Assembly: GCA_945643635.1 (NCBI GenBank)
Contig: CALZFC010000272.1
Span: 248,001-312,000 of the forward strand
Length of the DNA stretch: 64,000 bases
Reading direction: 5' to 3'
From: Allodiplogaster sudhausi
Lineage: Eukaryota; Nematoda; Chromadorea; Rhabditida; Diplogasteridae
Positions within the stretch are counted from its first letter, which is position 1; each line of letters starts with the position of its first letter. The position numbers were made by a program, and so were the translations under genes. This document shows, piece after piece, positions 24,450-37,125 of this stretch. The notes beneath the pieces were generated by a model. That model was given only the letters and a program-made list of their open reading frames with translations, was not told the origin of the DNA and made no database searches.

Positions 24450-25460
24450 GTTGCATCAACTCCACTATGTAGATGTTGTGAAAATTCGACTTCAGCAGCA
24501 GTGAGAGTTCAGGTAATTTAACAATCTCAACGGGACTTTTATTTTATCCCGCTGAGAAATCAGTCTTGTAAAGTAGATTTCAAATGTGGATGTACATTTT
24601 AGTGACAGTCCGATAATTAAAAATAATATTCTCTTTGTTGTGTCCTCACGTACGAGAGGTTGCGTCCGTCACACAGTGGGACAGGGAATAGAATGCGGGA
24701 AGACGAGGCGAAGAGCGGGAGAAGGGTTTATCGAGAGAGAGAAGAGGGAATGGAGAGTCGACCGCTTGTGAGAGAGGAGAAGGAGGGAAGTGACGAAGGC
24801 ACACGAAGTGACCAACTGAGACGGGGAGTGGAAGTGACAATGAGCGACCTGCCGAGGGGGTTTAAATACCATTCCGAGCTGGCAGACGCACTTAGACGAG
24901 TATAATGTAACAGGACTCACAGAGTCCATATACAAATGTACACATGTAGTACATATAACCAAATGTAGATATTCATTAATCTACTCAACACTTCCTCGGT
25001 CAGTGATCCGTTTGAGGATCTACGACTGGCTGCTCGAATCGCTTCGTGAACGACTTGTGGAAGGCGCCACAGCGTCCCCTGCGGTGGCCGGTGCCACGGC
25101 GCGCACCCTTACCGCATCGGTAGTGGACCCTCTCGAGGTCATCCGCGCCGTGCAAGAGGGCGAAGGGGGAGGGAGGGAGGAAGAGTCTCTTGCAGAAATC
25201 AGGAATGCGATCCAGACGTCATTGTATGTATGGCTGGCGCGCATTATGGCTCGGTCTTGTGCCGACTGTCTATAGATGACATTCGAAGATCCAGCAAGCA
25301 TAGTTCTTACTGTAAAATTCATGTCACATAACGATATTGCAAATTAATTTACAAAATCACTGTAATACTCTAGCAATTTATTAGCTGATGCACGAATCGA
25401 TCAAATTAACGAAGTCGATCTCACAGCCTTTTTCGGCTCTTCCATTAGTGGTGCTTTCTT
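24450..25460 (+). pseudogene. Decayed second copy of the SLC25A39/40 carrier
   Basis: Pieces of the carrier recur in order. At about 24473-24503 DVVKIRLQQQ is followed at once by a stop, and the codons before it are out of frame (ctccactatgtagatgttg appears twice). At about 24850-24900 there is a match to the GNFTGTLDAF segment. At 25014-25220 there is a match to the YDWL...PAIAGAAARASAV...PLEVVR segment (here YDWLLESL, PAVAGATARTL, DPLEVIRA). At about 25395-25455 DEVDLTAFF matches the DQVDFCTAF segment. No equivalent of the third repeat was found. A tandem duplicate of the upstream gene that has lost frame and its 3' end is the best reading; a fast-evolving functional paralog with unusual splicing is less likely. 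Confidence 0.7.
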
Positions 25461-25705
25461 TTTGTTGAAATGTACATAGATAGAAAAAATATTCGATTAA
25501 AAATAACACCTATGCTATAGGCATGACAAGTGGCCCCTGGGCCCGGGCCGTGAGCACCACTGGTCTTTAGGAATCTCACTCACTTCAGCGTACTCAGCGA
25601 CGTTCTGCTGTTAGCTGTTGGGTTGTAGCACAGCTGAATACTACAAGTTGTAACTTGACTTCAATCTATATTAAAATTTGTGATGTGTTCAGGAGTGTTT
25701 CTTCT

Positions 25706-25847
25706 GCCGCCGTAGTAAAGTGTCCCTTTTATGAGGCTAAACATCAGGGTACTGACATGAGGCTAACCACTTTAACACTAGGTTTAGCCTCATGTTTACA
25801 CTGATATCAACATTAAGGCTTCCTTGCTCTTGGTGTCTTTGTTATTC

Positions 25848-25892
<45 letters not shown>

Positions 25893-25915
25893 GTGACGGG
25901 AAGATAAAGGAAAGT

Positions 25916-25959
<44 letters not shown>

Positions 25960-25978
25960 CGGGAAGATAAAGGAAAGT

Positions 25979-26023
<45 letters not shown>

Positions 26024-26057
26024 GGAGAGGGAGAGAAATAGAGCGACGTGAAGAGAA

Positions 26058-26100
<43 letters not shown>

Positions 26101-27349
26101 GGAGAGAGGGTGGGGAGAGATCGAGATAGAGAGAATGCAGAAGAGTGTACATATCCACCAGTCTAATATAAGAACCGCTTCATGTGCATGAGCAGCACTG
26201 CTCTCCTGTCTCGGTCTCTTTATTTTCTACAACCCTCCCCCCCTCTCCCCAGCTTCTTCTTTCTTTCTCTTACCCTCTTTTTGTACTCACTCCCTCTCTA
26301 ATCTAAACCTTAACATTCCTAATCGGCTTCTGCTCAATTCTTCCATTAATGGCATTGACAAATTCTTACAATTAGATGCAACAACTTTTATAGATTCAGC
26401 CTCATAAAACGAGCATAATAAAAACGATGTTCAGCCGGCAGCAGCTGAACAAAACTGGCAGCATTTAAGACAGCTGCCCACGCAAACTTGAGCAAGTCGC
26501 AACATCGGTTCAGGAACCGGCAAAATCTAGCGATTCCCTCAATGCAACCGACATTCGACGGATTTTTCGAACAAAGCATTTCTATTGTCCATCGGAGCAC
26601 TAGCAAGAATTGAGAGCAGGAGGGATACTGGACATTTTACTAGCCGTGAATGCGGAAACTTCTTTTTAATGTGCAAAGCTTCAACCTGGCCCTGGTGATA
26701 TGTAACATAGTTAAAAAAAAAACCGCCTTTCTCTGTAGAAGACCATCATATAGAGAGAGAGCGAACTTTCGGTCTCTCTCTATGTGTTTCTCTCAATTTT
26801 CTCTCAAAATGGATGCAAAACAGCACCGGTTGGCTTGGTGCCAAACATGTTTTATTGAGATTTTACTACTTTAATGTATACATATTTATACAAAAATTAA
26901 CACGATGTAAGAGGATAGGGTGATAGACCGATAAGTAAACTCTCTCTCGATCTCTCTCAACGATTTATGCTAATTCTCTCAATGAACGCAAAACAATACA
27001 ATTTGGTTTTTGCCCGGCAACATGAGGCTAATAAGAGACAGCGAGAGAGCATGAATTTTGAAGAGACTCTGCTCAACATGAGGCACAGAATCTTGACTCA
27101 ATGCGGACCGGGTCAAGATTCTGTGCCTCATGTTGAGCAGAGTCTCCTCAAAATGCATGCTCTCTCACTTTGTCTCTCCTTCGCCTCATGTTGCTGCCTG
27201 ATGCTAGCCAGAAAATCATATCAGGCTAACTCTAAGGGAACAGGCATACACAAGAAGAGTTGCCGTAGATGAGAGAGGAACAGAGATATTAGCCTGATGT
27301 CAGTAACTTCATCTTTCGCCTCAAAAAAGAGACACTTTACTACGGCGGC
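25706..27349. mobile_element. 1.64-kb inverted-repeat element with GA microsatellites
   Basis: The termini gccgccgtagtaaagtgtcc (25706) and its complement ending tacggcggc (27349) pair over about 60 bp, continuing through ctgacatgaggctaa. The motif catgaggctaa or its complement occurs at least six times between 25729 and 27300, as subterminal binding sites do in DNA transposons. The interior holds about 250 bp of (GA)n (25850-26100), a small hairpin at 26748-26785 and the large hairpin at 27018-27198. No transposase frame was recognised. No clear target duplication. Confidence 0.7.
27018..27198. repeat. Long near-perfect hairpin
   Basis: The inner arms 27063-27097 and 27112-27146 are perfect 35-bp complements around a 14-nt loop. 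Pairing continues outward with few mismatches (gagagcatg...gcatgctctc, then caacatgagg...cctcatgttg) to about 83 bp per arm. Confidence 0.9.
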
Positions 27350-28402
27350 TGATGACAAAGAAAGACAGGCATAATCTGCGCTTCAAGAAGATCTCCGCGC
27401 ACCTGTACTTGGCGCCAATGGACCCTTGGCTTTTCGTTTGTAATCCTTTCCTCATCTGTATTCTCCCCATTTTTGACTGATAAAACTGCGAAATAAACTA
27501 TCTAATAACAGGAAAATCATGTAGCATTGTTAGGGTACATGAGAACATGGGAAACATTGGAGTTTCCCGTTGTGCATAGCGGAATTGCGTGCTGATCTGT
27601 GTGTCTGAACTCTCTTGTTAGTTCAATCCTTTATCGGGAGTTCAGGAAATCAGACATTTAGCAGCACATTCGGAGAATATTTAAGAAATCTGAACAATAA
27701 TTGTCCGCTCTAGAAGCTTTTACTTTGAATTTCGCTTATTACTTCATAGAGTCCCTCATAGTTTCGCCACTTCTGACTTTAAAACGAGATAACTATCATT
27801 TTAATTCCCTTGAAAACATTTTTTTCCTTCCATAGGGTTTCACGGCAGTAATGTCGATCGCATGTGAAAATAGATTCTGGCGAATGTCAGTGCTCTTTCA
27901 CAGGAATGCGAATTGCTTAATTCCAATTCCCAATCATAATTTCATTTTTCGAGTTCCACAAATCAGACGGGAGTGGTTACATACATACATACATGTGCAT
28001 GGTGCCCCCCTCAGTCAATCTTTCTCATTCGCTCTCCTCTCTCTATCTCTCTTTCTCTCTCTCCATCTCCCGCACACACTCTCTCGCTGGTCTTCACTCT
28101 TTTCTGCCCTCTTCGTCTGTACTCGCTTTCACAGCCTACTCGATGTCAAATTACCCTATCCATAATGTCCCGTTAATATTTCTCTTCAAGCAACTTGAGT
28201 GCCTTTGGAATGTTCCCTCTGTGATTTTCATTTTGAGTTTGCAGGAAAATTGTGGGAGGGTCATGTGTTCTTCTTGTGAGAGTTCCTTGTTCCTACCCTG
28301 AGAAGGTGGTGGCGATCTTTTCGTGGGAGAGAGAAGAAGTCGTTCCTCGATCAAAGTCGCACAATCAAAGGAATCTCCTTCCTTATTCTTCTCTCTCCAT
28401 CG
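27350..28402. other. Intergenic, no gene recognised
   Basis: 5' flank of the Srx-like receptor, with a CT-rich stretch at 28020-28120. No exon could be supported. Confidence 0.5.
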
Positions 28403-30635
28403 ATGGCTACTGACGGTGACTCGGATGCTGCTGCCATTCTCATTTTTGTCGTTAGCATTTTTTCTCACTATATTTTTTTAATGACGTTTATAGACAATAT
28501 TATGCATTCAACTATTTTACATAGGATAAAAATATATGATGTAAGAAGACTATAAAGCGTTATAAATTCTGCGATATCTCCAAGAAGGAAAGCCTTGTGC
28601 AGACGTCTTGTGTTGGTCTACTCGCGAACTCCTTCATCTCTATCTCCGTGCTGACCACCCCTTCCCTCCGCTCTCCCTTTGTCTGGCTCCTTTGGCTGGA
28701 AGCCACTGCTCAGGCTGTCTTCGCTGTCTGCTGGGGCTTCTACTTTGCTCCCACTCTCTTCTTGTTAGTAGCTATTTGGATCCAAGTTGAGATAATTCAA
28801 TGTGATTTTCGCTATTTTATTATGCATGATTAAAATATCTTTATGGTTAGAATCCGAACTCACTTTGTATACTGTCTTATCTGTTTTATTGCGACTAGTC
28901 TTGGGATACTTGAGAATTTACGGGGGCACATGTTCATGTCATGGGATTACAAACATGTTTCGTGCATTTGGTTCGTTCTCTCTTTTCAGCAACATCGTTC
29001 CCCTCCAAGACGTTGCCTACTCATCTAAAGTTGGCCAGCTCTTCCTGATGTGCTATGACATCTCAATCTACACTCACTTAGTTGTCTCTGTCAATCGGTA
29101 CGGTATCTTTGTCAGCACTTCCTCCTAGGCAATAGTCAATTTACTGTTTTGTATGAATTACAAAAATGTGTTCAAAATGCCGTTTACTGTTGTGCAAAAA
29201 TATTTAGCTGCAATAAAAATGTTTAGATTTACGTCGATTTTCTTCCCGGGGAGCTACGGCAGAATCTTCACCGACAGAGTCACTCACAGTCTGGTCTTTG
29301 TCATTGCGATCTTCTCCTTTGCCGGCTCCTTCATTCTCCCTGCTGGTTTGTTTCAGATTCAAAATATATATATTTGAAAGATTTACTTGAAAAATAAATC
29401 TTTATCTTAGGCTTGTGAACAATCTTGAACAAGAAACATACGGGAAATCGCCAACTCCGTGGGTATATACATACATACATACATACATACATACATACAT
29501 ACATACATACATAATACATACATACATATGTACATACATTCATAATGTATGCAAAATGCTGCCTTTATAATTCGTTCCCGCAACTTTTTATCTTGTAATA
29601 TCCATTTGCACATACGCTAGATCAGTGATGCCTTACCACTTCTATTTCATTTCGATGGGACATTTGTTCCAAACTTCTTAATTGTAATAAAACTCTCGAA
29701 GGTGGGAAAGCGCTTTAGTGGAATAATGTGGCTAGAATGGGGACTTGTCCAGAGAATGAACGTTGAAATTATTTGCATACATAAATAAACTCCATATCAT
29801 TCTATTCCAGAAAGAAGTGAATATTTGAAAGGGGGTTGCGTGAAGACATTCTCGGCATCGAAGTGGATGATGGACTACCCTCCGACATGCAACCCGACCT
29901 ACCTCTACTACGCAATGTTCATCCGCGCCGTCGTCATCGTCGGCATCGTCTTCGCCATCAACTCGGCCACCTTCATCAAGATGAATCTCTACCGAAGAAG
30001 GGCCACCACCACTGTTAGATATTTACAATTGTCTCGGAAGCCGATTTACTGAGCAAAGAACACACAAACTGTTGGTATCTTGAGTTCCATAATACTTGTG
30101 ATACAACGCATTGCCTGATCTAAAGTGCATAAATACTAGTTCGATCCTGACAATTAATGCAGTTAGCATGAATTGTGAAATGGAAGAGAGTGCATGTTAT
30201 TTTAATAATATTTCTTATCCGATTGAAGGGGAACAACACTCGCCTTCGATCTGTTGAGCGCAGCTTCATTAGACAGGTTACTTGCACTTTTTTATTTCAT
30301 TTAAAAATACCAAATTAAATTTATTTTGCCTTTTATTCTCCTCAAGCCAAACTGCATGCTTTGCCTGCAGTTTTTGTCTTGTGCTGGCGTGAGGTGGAAA
30401 ACTCTGAAAATGAAGGTGGAAAGAAAGATGCCCATATTATGCGAATGTTCGGACGGCAAATAATTAAGGCATGGAAGGGGAGCAAAATCACAATGATATT
30501 TTGTCATTCATGCTCGCATATTCTATTTCTCTTTCTCTATCTCTCTCTCTCCCTCTCTCGCTCTCTTTGTCTCTCTCTTTCTCTCCCTCTCTCTCTCTCT
30601 CTCTCTCTTTCTCTTTCTCTTTCTCTTTCTCTTTA

Positions 30636-30670
<35 letters not shown>

Positions 30671-31063
30671 CTCTCTCGTCCAGGTGACGCTGCAAGGTGT
30701 GTGTTTCACCCTGGAGTTGCTCACTTACTTCCTCATCTCTAAGTGGGTTGCCAACCGTTGGATCAACTTTCTGCTCACTTCATACGCCTTTATCCTCGTT
30801 CAATGCCTCGATGGGTTCGCGCGAGCTTTGCTTCTTCTTTGCTAAATATTTATGACGGCTTACAAACATTTTCTTTTAATAAAACTTGCTAAAAAAATTT
30901 TGCTTTGAGCACCATCACTCTTTTGCTGAACGCTCACTTCCGTAATCTTCTACTCCAACGTCTCGGTTGCCGCCGCTTTCTTACCGTATCACGGGAAACA
31001 ACTCGCATGGTCTCGACACGAACTGCTAATCCAACTACCAATTCCGCTGTCAGCGCTCATTGA
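28403..31063 (+). CDS. Srx-like seven-transmembrane chemoreceptor
   Basis: Eight exons join in phase (28403-28447, 28603-28763, 28990-29097, 29227-29345, 29811-30013, 30229-30276, 30684-30814, 30910-31063) to 322 residues with seven hydrophobic segments. VSVNR|FTSIFFPGSYGRIF after TM3 and R..ERSFIRQVTLQGVCF before TM6 follow the Srx pattern. So does the TM7 segment LLTSYAFILVQCLDG|TITLLL, which continues NAHFRN. Srx proteins are nematode GPCRs of the chemosensory superfamily, usually in sensory neurons; the ligand is unknown. The start was chosen because it gives TM1 (AAILIFTSCVGLLANS) in phase. Introns contain CATA repeats (29465-29535) and (CT)n (30525-30680). Confidence 0.85.
29465..29535. 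repeat. (CATA)n microsatellite in receptor intron
   Basis: About 17 CATA units with one interruption, inside the intron 29346-29810. Confidence 0.95.
30525..30680. repeat. (CT)n microsatellite in receptor intron
   Basis: CT dinucleotide tract running directly into the 3' splice site at 30683, where it acts as an overlong polypyrimidine tract. Confidence 0.9.
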
Positions 31064-31712
31064 AGCCTGAGATGAAATTTGCATTTAGGAGGGGATGCAA
31101 GAAAGGGCGAAAAAAAGAGAGAGAAGGAGATTACAGTAAAAGGAAATTTCTCTATGTTTTCATACAACGGACTAGTTTTGTCTCGGAGAAGAAGACAATT
31201 TGGCAGGAATTTCAGGAAGCTTTTTTCCTTATAAATCATTGAAACTATTCATATTCGGGAGTGAGTATTTTCTTTTATGATATGGAACGAATTTTCCTCC
31301 GCGACCAAACAAACATCATTTCGTTTTGAACAGATGGAATTGAATAATAGAACATGAAGTTTCGTCGATTTGATGTTTATATCTATGTATGCTCAATGCA
31401 AAACAACAATTTACTTCATATTTGATGTTAATTATAATGAAATTCTGCTAATTACATTCAAGAATACGCATGTCATATCTAAAATATCAAACTATATGTT
31501 GGTTGCGAATACGAGAAATATATCTATTTAACAAGATTACCCTGCTGTTAGAATAGAAACCGGACGATTCCAACATGATGATATCCGTGTCATATGGCTA
31601 GTTGGCAAGGCTACCCGTCTTTACTGCATTAAAACGGGTGATTTGTTATGAAAACAAAAGAGGGAAAAATAAGAAGAAAAAAATTGTTGAAGAAATCAAA
31701 ATATATTTAAAA

Positions 31713-32041
31713 ATGAAGTTGCCGGCTATTTTTCTGTACGAAAAGAGAGGTCGCTGGTCTCTTGTGGAAAGAGTTGAGAATAAGCTAGCTTCAACACGGC
31801 AGCCAGCTGCTCGTACGTGAGATGGCTCACCTTTTCTTCTGAAGTTATATTATATCTATTTTAAAAAAGCAATCATTAATTAGAAAAATTTTATGACTAG
31901 GAATACAATGACAAATGTAAAGTGCTGGCCCGTAATGTCAGCATAGAGAGGGAGCTCGCTGAGAATGATGCGGAAGTCTGCGTAGCCGAGTTCGAGAGAC
32001 ACATCATCCGGGGACTCCGTCGCAAGCTCAAGAGAAACTAA
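31713..32041 (+). CDS. Small unrecognised two-exon gene
   Basis: Two exons join in phase (31713-31812, donor gtacgtga; 31923-32041) to a 72-residue protein beginning MKLPAIFLYEKRGRW and ending in TAA. It is basic and rich in charged residues, with a probable helix (SIERELAENDAEVCVAEFER) and a basic tail (RGLRRKLKRN). The frame stays open upstream to 31602 through a lysine-rich stretch, so the real start may lie further 5'. I do not recognise the family. Its 3' end converges on the NEK10 gene on the opposite strand, with the two stops about 190 bp apart. Confidence 0.45.
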
Positions 32042-32230
32042 TCATTTGATCCTCTAAAAAGGTAGTAATGTGATAAGGACAAAAATTGTTTATATGTCTA
32101 CAAAAATGATTGGAATTATTGTAACCTTCCGCATATGCGTCTTTATGGACTCTGCAGGGACATGGCGGCCGAAGAGACGTTTGCGGAAGTGCTCGAGAAC
32201 TCTGCAGAAATGAGTGGAGATAAGAGTGTC

Positions 32231-35200
32231 TCAGCTGAGCATGCACAAGTAGAACCGTCGCTTGTGGTTGATGGTGTCGCTGGGTGCCTGTGGCTGCTCG
32301 CACACCAGCAGCAGTCTGTGCAGCACCGCCAGCATCTGCAGCATCGGGTCTGACACCGGACGAAGGGCCGCCGATCTCAAAATAATCACGCTACTTTTTG
32401 TTAGAACTAAAAATTATATTTTTGTGAACTGAAAATGATATTTTGTCTTTTGTATGTAAATAGAAATATTTTGGCATTCACAATTTCCGTAAACATTTTT
32501 GTAGTCCAAATTATCTCCTGGCCTGTCTGTATTTATTTGTGTTGGGCTGAGTTGCTACGTCGTAATGCTTCTCCTCAGAACGGAAATATATTCGTATGAA
32601 AAAAGAACTATTTATCAAAATATGATTTCAATATGCTATTTCATGTAATAATCCTTACTGTTTAACTGAATTCAATATCTAAGAATCTAAGTAACTTACA
32701 GGAAAATTTTTTTCTGGTTTTTTTTTATATATGTACATAAAATGAATAAACCTGAGGGCAACAAGTCTGTTGCGATTTTCGACTGCGGAAGAAGACGAGG
32801 CCCGGCGGCCATGAGAGGGCGGAGAGGGTGCTAGATGGGCGCGGCGCTTCTCATTCAGATGGGCACTCCCGCTGCTCTGAGAAGACAAGGACCTCAGGGC
32901 ACAAAGAAATGGAGTACCTGTGTCATGGTTGCAGAGAGACGCGGCAGCGAGCAGGACAGAGGCATGGCAGGTCGGCTGCCGGCAGAGAACGACTTTTGAG
33001 AGTCTAGAGGAACTTGTGCATGGAAAGGAACTTAGAGAGCAAGACCGCACTTGGTTTGCCAATCTTGTCGATGCTGTTGCAGTTGTTGCTAACGGGGGGA
33101 AGGCGCAGCCGCTTCTCATTCTGAGCACCGCGAGACTCCTTCAACCAATATTTACGCACTTAAAAATGTTTTATATCGTCCTAGCTTGAGGAATGAAAAA
33201 TTGCTCAGACGAGCCATAGAATCATAAATATCGTGGAATTCATTCCCGCCTTGAGACTGCTTGAAAGTTGTTCAGAGGAGAAGGAAGAAGACAGCGACTC
33301 GGATCTGAGAGAGAGATTCCCTGCACGCTGTCCTCCTCCAAGCGAGCTGCCACTTTCTGACATCGACGGCGTCGTCTCTCTTCAGGCAAAACATAGTTAA
33401 TTATAGCGGCTATTGATTGTATGACCGTCTGTACCTGCTTTTCTTGGTATTCAAGCGAATTTGTTCGTCGAGCGCAATGAGAAGTCGCTCGGCCATCATT
33501 TCGCCTACCTGATAATTCTTTGCCGTTTACAATGATAAGAGTTGTTTTCCTAATGGAACCTGAATGATGTCTGGTCGTTGTGCCGGATCCGGTCGAAGAC
33601 ACGCTCCTATCAAGTCACGGAGGCGTCTCAAGACACGAGGAATAATGATGTCGGATGAACGTTAGCAATGACACAAAAGAATGATGACGTGGCAAGCTGC
33701 TGACTGAGAGTAGTCTTCATTGACAGGGTCGAACTTGCCCTCCACGATGAGCATCGTCAGTTTGAGAATGTTCTGGGAGAAGAAGGACGGCACCAGGTTG
33801 CACAGCTGCAAAGTACATTCACCTCATTTCTCTCTTTCTTTTAATGACAAATTGTATTTTGAAGGAAGAGAGAAAACCTCATAAATACAGCATCCCAGCG
33901 ACCAGACGTCTGCCTTGTCTCCATACGGCAGATTCTGCACTATTTCCGGGCTGAATTACAAGAATTGACTATTGATCTCAAATATGAAATGGCCCAAACC
34001 AAGAGTAGACAATCGTGCCCGCGGCACTCTTGAGATAATCGGCGCCCCGCTGCTTCGCCAGTCCAAAGTCAGCTGCAATCAGCGGCCACGCAAATCTCAT
34101 TTTCTGCTTAAAAAACCAGAATCCTTACTAATTACGACTCGATCTCCTTCCGCAAGAATGATGTTGTTCGGCTTGAGATCTCGGTGCACAATCCGCTTGT
34201 CTTTGTGTAGATAGCGAAGAGCCAGAACAAGCTGAGCTTCCAGTTACTTTCATCTTCACATAAAATATCCAACCTGAACAAGAATGTTCCAGATTCTTGC
34301 TTCGGAGAATTGAGTTTTCTTCTCCGCTGTCGAGTGAATGTGTTCCTCAACGAAAAATCGAATGGAGGAGATTCAAAACATGTAAAATATAATTTGTTGA
34401 TAACATATGTACATATGAATGAGTATCAATGTAAATGAAGTAACCTTCAAAGAAGCGCCGTCGATAAGGTCCATGACGATGTAGAGACGGGAGTTCTCCA
34501 CGAAGATACGGCGATAGCGTACAATGTTGGCGTGTCGGAGCTGAAGAAGCTTCTGGTTCAAGTTGCTCTTCAAGAGAAGGCAAACCTGCTGCTTGATGAT
34601 TCGGACTTCGCTAATGACATCGCCAAAACTTTTATCCGCTGAGATCTCCTTCGATTCCATCATGTAAATCTGGGTAGATATACAAATAAATATATCTATG
34701 TACATAAATATAAATATATATACATATGTCTCCGCATTAATTTTAAAAAGTAAACAAATATGTACATGGAAGAGCATTAGACGAAATTGAGCAGATATCA
34801 AAGAATAAGACCTCCTTGAGAGCATAGAATTGCAGGGGCGCCTGCTTCTTCCTCACGCTGTACACGCAACCGAACGCTCCCGCTCCAAGTTGCTCCAGCA
34901 ACTCGTATTCACCCACCTGAGAACTTCCGCATTCTAAGAGAAATACAAATATTTCTGCCTATAACATTTTCATGTGAGATAAAAATTAATTGACTAGAAC
35001 AACAAATAAAGAGAAAATCTTTCGAAGAGACCTCTCCAAGAGGTGCTCGTTGCTGATTGACAGTTTCCCATGCGGAAAAGAAAGAGTCCGGGGATGGGGC
35101 GGTTTTCTAGAAGAGAAAAGAAACATCGCAAATGAAAGAAAAGGGAAAAGAGACAAGTCGAAGGAGATATTCTTCGGTGATCGGCCGGTAGGCAGGAAGA

Positions 35201-37125
35201 TCTTGCACGTAATGGCCGATATCGATGAAGAGTGCGAAGAACTCCGCATCGAATACCTTTACAGAGCAATTCTCAACTATCACATAAAGTCATACCTTGC
35301 GGAAAAAGTGTCTATTTCGTTCGAGAGAGAACAGCAGGCGCAGAACTCGAAAGACCGAGCACTGAAATATTCTCGCTAGCTAATTCTTATGTTTATGTCC
35401 AAGTACTGGCGAGGAGAGAAATATACGAAAATTCTTCAAAAAAATATTCAGTGGACAATAAAAGGAGAGTTGAATAAATATGAATATCCAGCAACGCACC
35501 AAGAGGGGAAGTGTCTGTGTATTTTCAAGGACGCTCGGGGCACGAAGGGGCAGCAGAAGGAGCTGTCCCAGGATAAACAAGCCGTTGTTACGCATGATAA
35601 GGGTCTCGTTCGAATCCACCTACAGTACATAGAAAGAGAATGAAGGAGAGCGTTTCACAGTCTGAAGTAGAACCTGACAAAGCTGTGCGAGAAGAGCACA
35701 GAAACCAGAGAGCATGGTGAGCCAGTCCGTCTGGGCACGCGAGGGGGGAAAGGAGGACATGGCCAGTTCAGCAAGAAGCACTGCCACTGCGCCTCGTTGC
35801 CCGATCTGCCATCACACCAAATTAGTTCATTTCCTATATTTATTTAAATGTAATTTTTCAATATTTTTTGTCTTTATTTCAACTGGAAAAAGTAACAAGA
35901 ACGCACCTCAAGAGCGCATTCTGAGTCGTCTGCCAACTGAGCGAGTGTCCACGCTACGTGCCATTGAAGACGAGAATTCCTCACGGACAGCAAGCTTAAC
36001 AGCCATTCAAACTTAATCACAACAACAGCGAGAATAAACACAGACCTTACTAGTAAAGGAATTCCATCGTAGATTTTGATCTGCTCCCGAGCGTAGTCTT
36101 CGCAGGAGAGAATTCGAAGAAGACTCACGCAGAGTCTGCAAAGAGGGACAGGACAGTGTAAAAAGGCGGGAATTCAAATGACAACTTTTGACTGAGAAGA
36201 TCGGAAGCAGCAGAGAGCTGGAGGCAAATGTCGACTGCAGTAGAAGCACAGAGATCAGAACGGCAAGTTGCACTCCAGTCACTCAGCCGACCGAGGATCT
36301 CAGGAGATCATTTAGAAGAATGGAAAAGGAGAATACAATTGAAACCTCGAGTGTCGCCTGAAGGATGGCCATCTCACGGGAGACGAGGAGCTGAAGGACT
36401 ACCTTGTGAAGGCGAACCTCCACGAACAGATCTGCGGAGCGCTTCGCATTGCACAACTTCTGGAGTACATCTGCAGGAAGTTAAGAAAAGGAGACTGGGA
36501 GAGAGATAGAGAACTAAAAGAGAGAAGAAAGAAGAAGCGAAGAAAGAGAGAGGTAAAGATATTTCAAACTGAGGATGAGAGCGACGATCTGAGCCTCTTC
36601 TGGACTGCTCGGGCATCTTAGGTAGTCAGCGATGACCGAGTCCACAAACTGAAAATTATAGTACAATTAACAGGGTAACAAAATTGGAATATAAATTAAA
36701 TAGATTATAAAAAAGTAGGTATATATCGTAGAACCTTGACACATTGAAGATGATGGCCAGCATCGTGGAAGGCGTCAGTGATGAGCTTCTCCCGGACGAG
36801 AGTGCGAGTGAGACGAAGAAGGGCCACTGACCAGCGACGGCTGGGGCGGCTGGCCAGCCACTCCCTTCATTCACTTATTCTCTCTATTGTTTTTGTGGAA
36901 TAGAGAATACAACAGAGGAAGAGTTAGTACAAATCTTTTTTACATCTTTTAAGTGTAGGATAAATATTTTGAACGAGAATAATTAATAGGACGCACTGAT
37001 TGCAGATTCGATTGGATGAAACCTTCCGAATGATGTTGACTCCAATGGCTCCCTCGTGGATCTCACTAGTTCCCTCCTCCGAGAGGCATTCCCTTCAACA
37101 CAACTGTAAGATGAAAAGACGGACA
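32231..37125 (-). CDS. NEK10: NEK10-like kinase with armadillo repeats (5' end unresolved)
   Basis: About 20 exons on the minus strand. N-terminal armadillo-type segments lie between about 37.1 and 35.2 kb, e.g. [13 protein letters not shown] and [17 protein letters not shown], then [19 protein letters not shown] and [14 protein letters not shown], in the same order as human NEK10. Kinase exons follow: 34812-34916 ([14 protein letters not shown]), 34586-34669, 34445-34552, 34274-34345, 34129-34231 (HRDLKPNN), 34000-34072 (split DFGLAK), 33878-33950 ([13 protein letters not shown]), 33705-33805, 33560-33626, 33435-33508. A Ser/Gly-rich linker (33.24-33.38 kb) and a C-terminal piece ([15 protein letters not shown]...) end at the stop 32231. 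The VAIK lysine, HRD and DFG are intact, so it should be active. NEK10 acts in checkpoint control and ciliogenesis in vertebrates. The first exon was not found; the 47-bp minisatellite adjoins the 5' end. Confidence 0.88.

Noticed and set aside
32679..33128. 149-residue minus-strand Ser-rich frame as a separate gene
   Set aside because: It lies between NEK10-like exons and most likely mixes intron sequence with NEK10 linker exons in another frame.
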